Of a stretch of 64,000 nucleotides of DNA, positions 60,828 to 64,000 are shown piece after piece. Under the pieces are notes generated by a model that did not search any database, was not told where the DNA came from, and saw only the letters and a list, made by a program, of their open reading frames with translations. Where the stretch lies: NCBI RefSeq assembly GCF_001619985.1, contig NW_017264202.1:558001-622000 (forward strand), given 5' to 3'. The first letter of the stretch is position 1. Every line of letters starts with the position of its first letter. This DNA comes from Xylona heveae TC161 (lineage: Eukaryota > Ascomycota > Xylonomycetes > Xylonales > Xylonaceae). A program made the translations under genes and the position numbers.

Positions 60828-62619
60828 TTATTCCCTATCCTCAAGTTCTGCCCAGGCTTCTTCGAAGCCGGCGTTGAATAGCCATTTGCTGTCCGCTCCT
60901 TCGACTGAGTCCATGACTAGAGGAGAATATCAGTCAGCATTTCGGAATGGGGAAGTGATATATAAGTCATTGTAAAGGTTGGTCACGGAAAGACAAAAGG
61001 AAGAGGAAAGTAATTAAATTCAGATGAGAAGAGGAGAAAAGGCAAAGAAAAGAAAATAAATTAAATTAAAACATAAAAGGTATGGGAGAGGAAAATGAAG
61101 AAAAGGGGGGAAATTCGTAAAGGAAAGGAAAGGAAAGGAAAGATAACATACCCATGTTTGCCAATTTGAGCCACATATCCCCCTTAATCTTAAAACTATC
61201 TTTATTTTCATATGGCTTACACACCTTATTTCCATTTGCCAAAGCGCGGATAAATTTATTCGCATGGCCGTCATCAGGGAGGCGTGTGACGCGCGTGAAG
61301 ATGCGAGCCCAGGCATCTTCTTCTGACTCGGGAACGGGTTCTTTGGGCTGATACTTTGTGATTTCGTCAAGGTGTAGGTCCGGGGCCGTATGTGCGGCGT
61401 AAAGAATGAGATCGGTCCAGCCCTTGAATTGCAAAAGGCGGGCTTTGTTTTCACGAGAAATCCAATCCTGTGCGAGAAATGCCGAGAAGAATATGGAGCA
61501 GTTGAGGGAGTGCATGTGGATAAAGTCGAATTTTATCTCCTTGCGTGGATTCAAACATGCTCCGGTAAAATACGCTATGATATGAGAAAAGTCAAAATTA
61601 TCGTCACCACAGTATCCCCTCTATGGAAAAAAAAGGTGAGGCTATATGTGAATGAGGGTAGCAGGGTACCGCACCAGTATTGTTGATCATTTCAGCAGTC
61701 TTTTCCTCGATTTCGTCGGGAGAGACCGTCCACTGACTAGCGATTTGGGCCATTTCTGCTGGGGCCCGCTTCATGATTCCGTCTTGAATTTTGCTTGCAT
61801 CGTCCCAATGTGCAGCGGTGCGGAGCTTGTCACTTGCGCGGATCTCGTCGAGAAGCTGGGTCAGGGATTTCGACGGTGCGCCTTTCCGTTCTTTGGCGGC
61901 CTTTTCGGTAGCAAATAAGATTTTGTTCATGTAGTTGTCATGGGTGCATGTCTGGGCCAGAGCTTCCGCGACGATGACTGGTTGCTTGAACTCGATTCCG
62001 TATCCCAGGTGGATGACAGGGTGGAGGAAGCCTGCATTCTGCGTTAGAGAAGATTTTGTAGGAGCAAGAAAGCGGTATGGTAGTCCTCGAAACTCACCCG
62101 CAAAAAGCCGACCCATGAGGTCGTCTGCACGCGCATCACCCTTGAATATATACTCGCCCACGACATTCTCATAGCCTTGTATCTCAATGTGCTTCTGGAA
62201 GAAGGTGAGGAAGTCCGGATAGTACTTTCGTTTACCAAGGTACTCGTGGAACTTGTCCACCTCGCCCAACTTGTTCACAATGGGTCCTTCAACAGGTAGA
62301 GCCGGGCGTTGATAATCCGCATTGTCATCAAAAGCCTTCTGAATCAGGGGCGGAGGAGCACCAAGAGCATATACGGCCAGAAGATGATGCACGATATGGT
62401 TCTAATTCCAAAAGTCAAAAAGGGCAAATGAGAGAAATATGGTGGAGAGGTACACACATGGAATCCTCTATCGTTAAAATACATGTTGTATAGCTGATGG
62501 TTTTCTTGTAGTAGCTCAGAGGCTTTCACAGCAGCATCGTCCTTGATGTCCCGGATGTGGTATATCCCAGCATCTTGGGGTGTCAAGTGGATGTGGAATG
62601 CCGTTGCAGCGGTAGCCAT
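60828..62619 (-). CDS. questin-oxidase / AflY-like oxidoreductase
   Basis: Coding exons are 62619-62458, 62401-62098, 62031-61675, 61574-61152 and 60916-60828, giving 444 residues from MATAATAFHIHLTPQDAGIYHIRD. The family (questin oxidase-like; AflY/HypY in aflatoxin clusters) is linked to Baeyer-Villiger-type oxidative ring cleavage of anthraquinones, without an obvious flavin motif. The family blocks are NHIVHHLLAVYALGAPPPLIQKAFDDN, KYYPDFLTFFQKHIEIQGYENVVGEYIF, GFLHPVIHLGYGIEFKQPVIVAEALAQTCTHDNYM and KGWTDLILYAAHTAPDLHLDEI. Many histidines line up as in relatives. The frame is open upstream to ATG 62892, which would add about 90 Ser/Arg-rich residues like a mitochondrial presequence. No polyketide synthase lies within the window, so the substrate may be a non-cluster metabolite. 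Confidence 0.88.
61119..61141. repeat. GGAAA microsatellite inside an intron
   Basis: Tandem GGAAA units on the plus strand, within the 235-nt last intron of the AflY-like gene. The intron is about four times longer than most in the window, which this tract helps explain. Confidence 0.8.
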
Positions 62620-63945
62620 GGTTCTTGAATTATTCTTTTTAGTTTGAAATGAGGCTAGTCGTGCTTGTGGAGGTATGTTCACCAGATTAAATCCCAAAGA
62701 GGATGAAGTGGATAGACCAGGGCTGGTTTTTGCTGCGTTATTTAGTAGAAATTGTCCGGAAGATTCTGCTTTGCCCGCAATGGTTGAAATTGTCCGTGAC
62801 TGCGCCTTTGAGGAAGATATGCCGGGAGTAATTAGAGTAAATATGGCTCTGCCTAAGCAGGTAAACTCCCCGTTGACCCGGACAGAGCACATTCACGAGG
62901 TTGATATACGTGCAAAAGGTCTTGCCCGAGCTCTGGGGTGGAACTGAGGCAATTCTGGCCCTTGGCACATTCGAATACGGTGCTTATTTAGATGTAATCG
63001 AACTAGTTTGGGTGATTGAGCCCGGTTCAAGTTGAGGAAAACGAAACAGAATGATATGTGCAGAATCAAGAGACCAATGAAGCTTATTCGCAATCCTTTT
63101 ATCGTTGAAGAAATATTCAGAGAAGCGAGTTCATGTGTGATTTGTAATTGACTAAAATGCAGAAGTCTAGAAACTATGATGTCTGCGGTTTCATTCCGTT
63201 TTGTGTCCCCTAACTGAATCTTCAGGCTACACGATTACATCTTCGCCAGAATTGAGGGTAAGTAAACACGACGTCAGACGGTGCACGGGACCCCGGGAGA
63301 CCCGCCACACGCGGCGGGTATGCTCGTAAGCGAAATGCGGAGAAGACAAATGAATTGTCAGCAAGACCAATCTCGCCGTCTCAAATGGAAATATGTCACT
63401 GTCAGCAACTTATCTCCGGTGGCGTTTCTCCATTCCTGAATGGTCAACTGCGAAGGTCACCTACGAAGTCCACGGTGAACGACCTCAATAATAGAGCCGT
63501 AATGAATACAGTTACTGGAATAAACAAAAATTCTGGGGAGCCAAGCATACTAGTGTAGATCAATGAAAATGCATTTCGATTGACGGAGCTCAGACACTTC
63601 AAAGTTTCGGTATTCGGTCGCCGGATATAACGGCCGAGATGAGAGACAGTGGGTTGTTCATTACACGAAGCCTCGAATTTGGAGATGTTGAGCTTTATCT
63701 GCAGCACTTCGTCTGATAGTGAAGGTGTTACCCTTTAGTTGAGAAATCGTGACCCTTACAGTCACCAGCATAAAAACAGTAGTGGAATTAAAATAAGCTT
63801 TCATTTAAAGATGTCATATAAACAACAGCCACTAGATGCTCCTATTCAATTTCCCTAGATTCCCAAATTGTAAATTGAAACCGATACGCCAAAATGGGGG
63901 CTTAGTCCCCGTTGACCAACCATCTAAGAATAATCTGTCATAATT
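62620..63945. other. intergenic region near the right edge
   Basis: The first 270 bases could be coding if the upstream start of the AflY-like gene at 62892 is used. Otherwise they are leader. The rest holds no supported gene. Frames of 60-90 codons (for example 63444-63707 on the minus strand) resemble nothing. Confidence 0.45.
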
Positions 63946-64000
63946 TCAGTCCAGATTTGTATTTTGAGCGCGCCGCTTAGCTTGGTCGCGGAACATCTTC
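63946..64000 (-). CDS. possible C-terminal end of a gene running off the right edge
   Basis: On the minus strand the last 17 codons before a TGA at 63948-63946 read KMFRDQAKRRAQNTNLD. This is a polar, helix-like and protein-like tail. The frame is open to the window end. It is too short to identify or to be sure of. Confidence 0.25.
   Translation of the reverse strand, partial: KMFRDQAKRRAQNTNLD

Overview
The window is nuclear DNA from a filamentous ascomycete (Pezizomycotina). Genes are dense and lie on both strands. Almost every gene is split by short introns of about 50-130 nt with GT..AG ends and CTAAC/CTGAC-like branch sites, and the protein families are fungal. A Eurotiomycete-like fungus is a plausible guess, but it rests on general family resemblance and not on a diagnostic gene. 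I rebuilt the exon chains by hand from reading frames and splice signals. Every chain reported with several exons closes in frame over its whole length. Two assembly gaps (runs of N) fall in non-coding DNA. I found no tRNA, rRNA, CRISPR array, transposon or virus-like element.

Layout. 0.9-2.1 kb: a class II eIF4E (4EHP-like) cap-binding protein with an unusual spliced leader. 3.4-5.0 kb: a flavin monooxygenase, divergent from a Cdc13/POT1-type telomere protein at 5.5-8.5 kb. 10.3-15.1 kb: a 1525-residue chromodomain/HDA2-3 protein. 16.2-16.5 kb: a small 80-residue protein with a stress-type promoter, followed by about 4 kb without a clear gene. 20.6-27.7 kb, all on the minus strand: a p24 cargo receptor, a USP7/Ubp15 deubiquitinase of 13 exons, and a SAM methyltransferase. 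28.9-37.6 kb, all on the plus strand: a mitochondrial PDH/BCKDH kinase, a 947-residue unknown, a PMP3/SNA-type proteolipid, and signal peptidase subunit SPC3. 38.3-42.8 kb: XRN1 on the minus strand, divergent from the RbAp48-type protein HAT2 at 43.4-45.0 kb. 46.2-47.3 kb: GTP cyclohydrolase I. 48.6-50.1 kb: the NADH pyrophosphatase NPY1. 51.1-54.8 kb: the CTD kinase CTK1. 55.5-63 kb: a small cysteine-rich membrane protein, an F-box-like protein, an acidic protein of unknown function, and a questin-oxidase/AflY-like enzyme.

The content is mainly housekeeping. mRNA metabolism is represented by 4EHP, XRN1 and CTK1. Chromatin and telomeres are represented by the HDA2/3-chromodomain protein, HAT2 and the Cdc13-like protein. 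The secretory pathway is represented by p24 and SPC3. The three possible secondary-metabolism enzymes (FMO, methyltransferase, AflY-like) are about 22 to 58 kb apart with no backbone synthase, so they do not form a cluster. The items I would look at first are the 4EHP leader, the telomere and HDA2/3 proteins, the 80-residue stress-promoter gene, and the uncharacterised 947-, 503- and 126-residue proteins.
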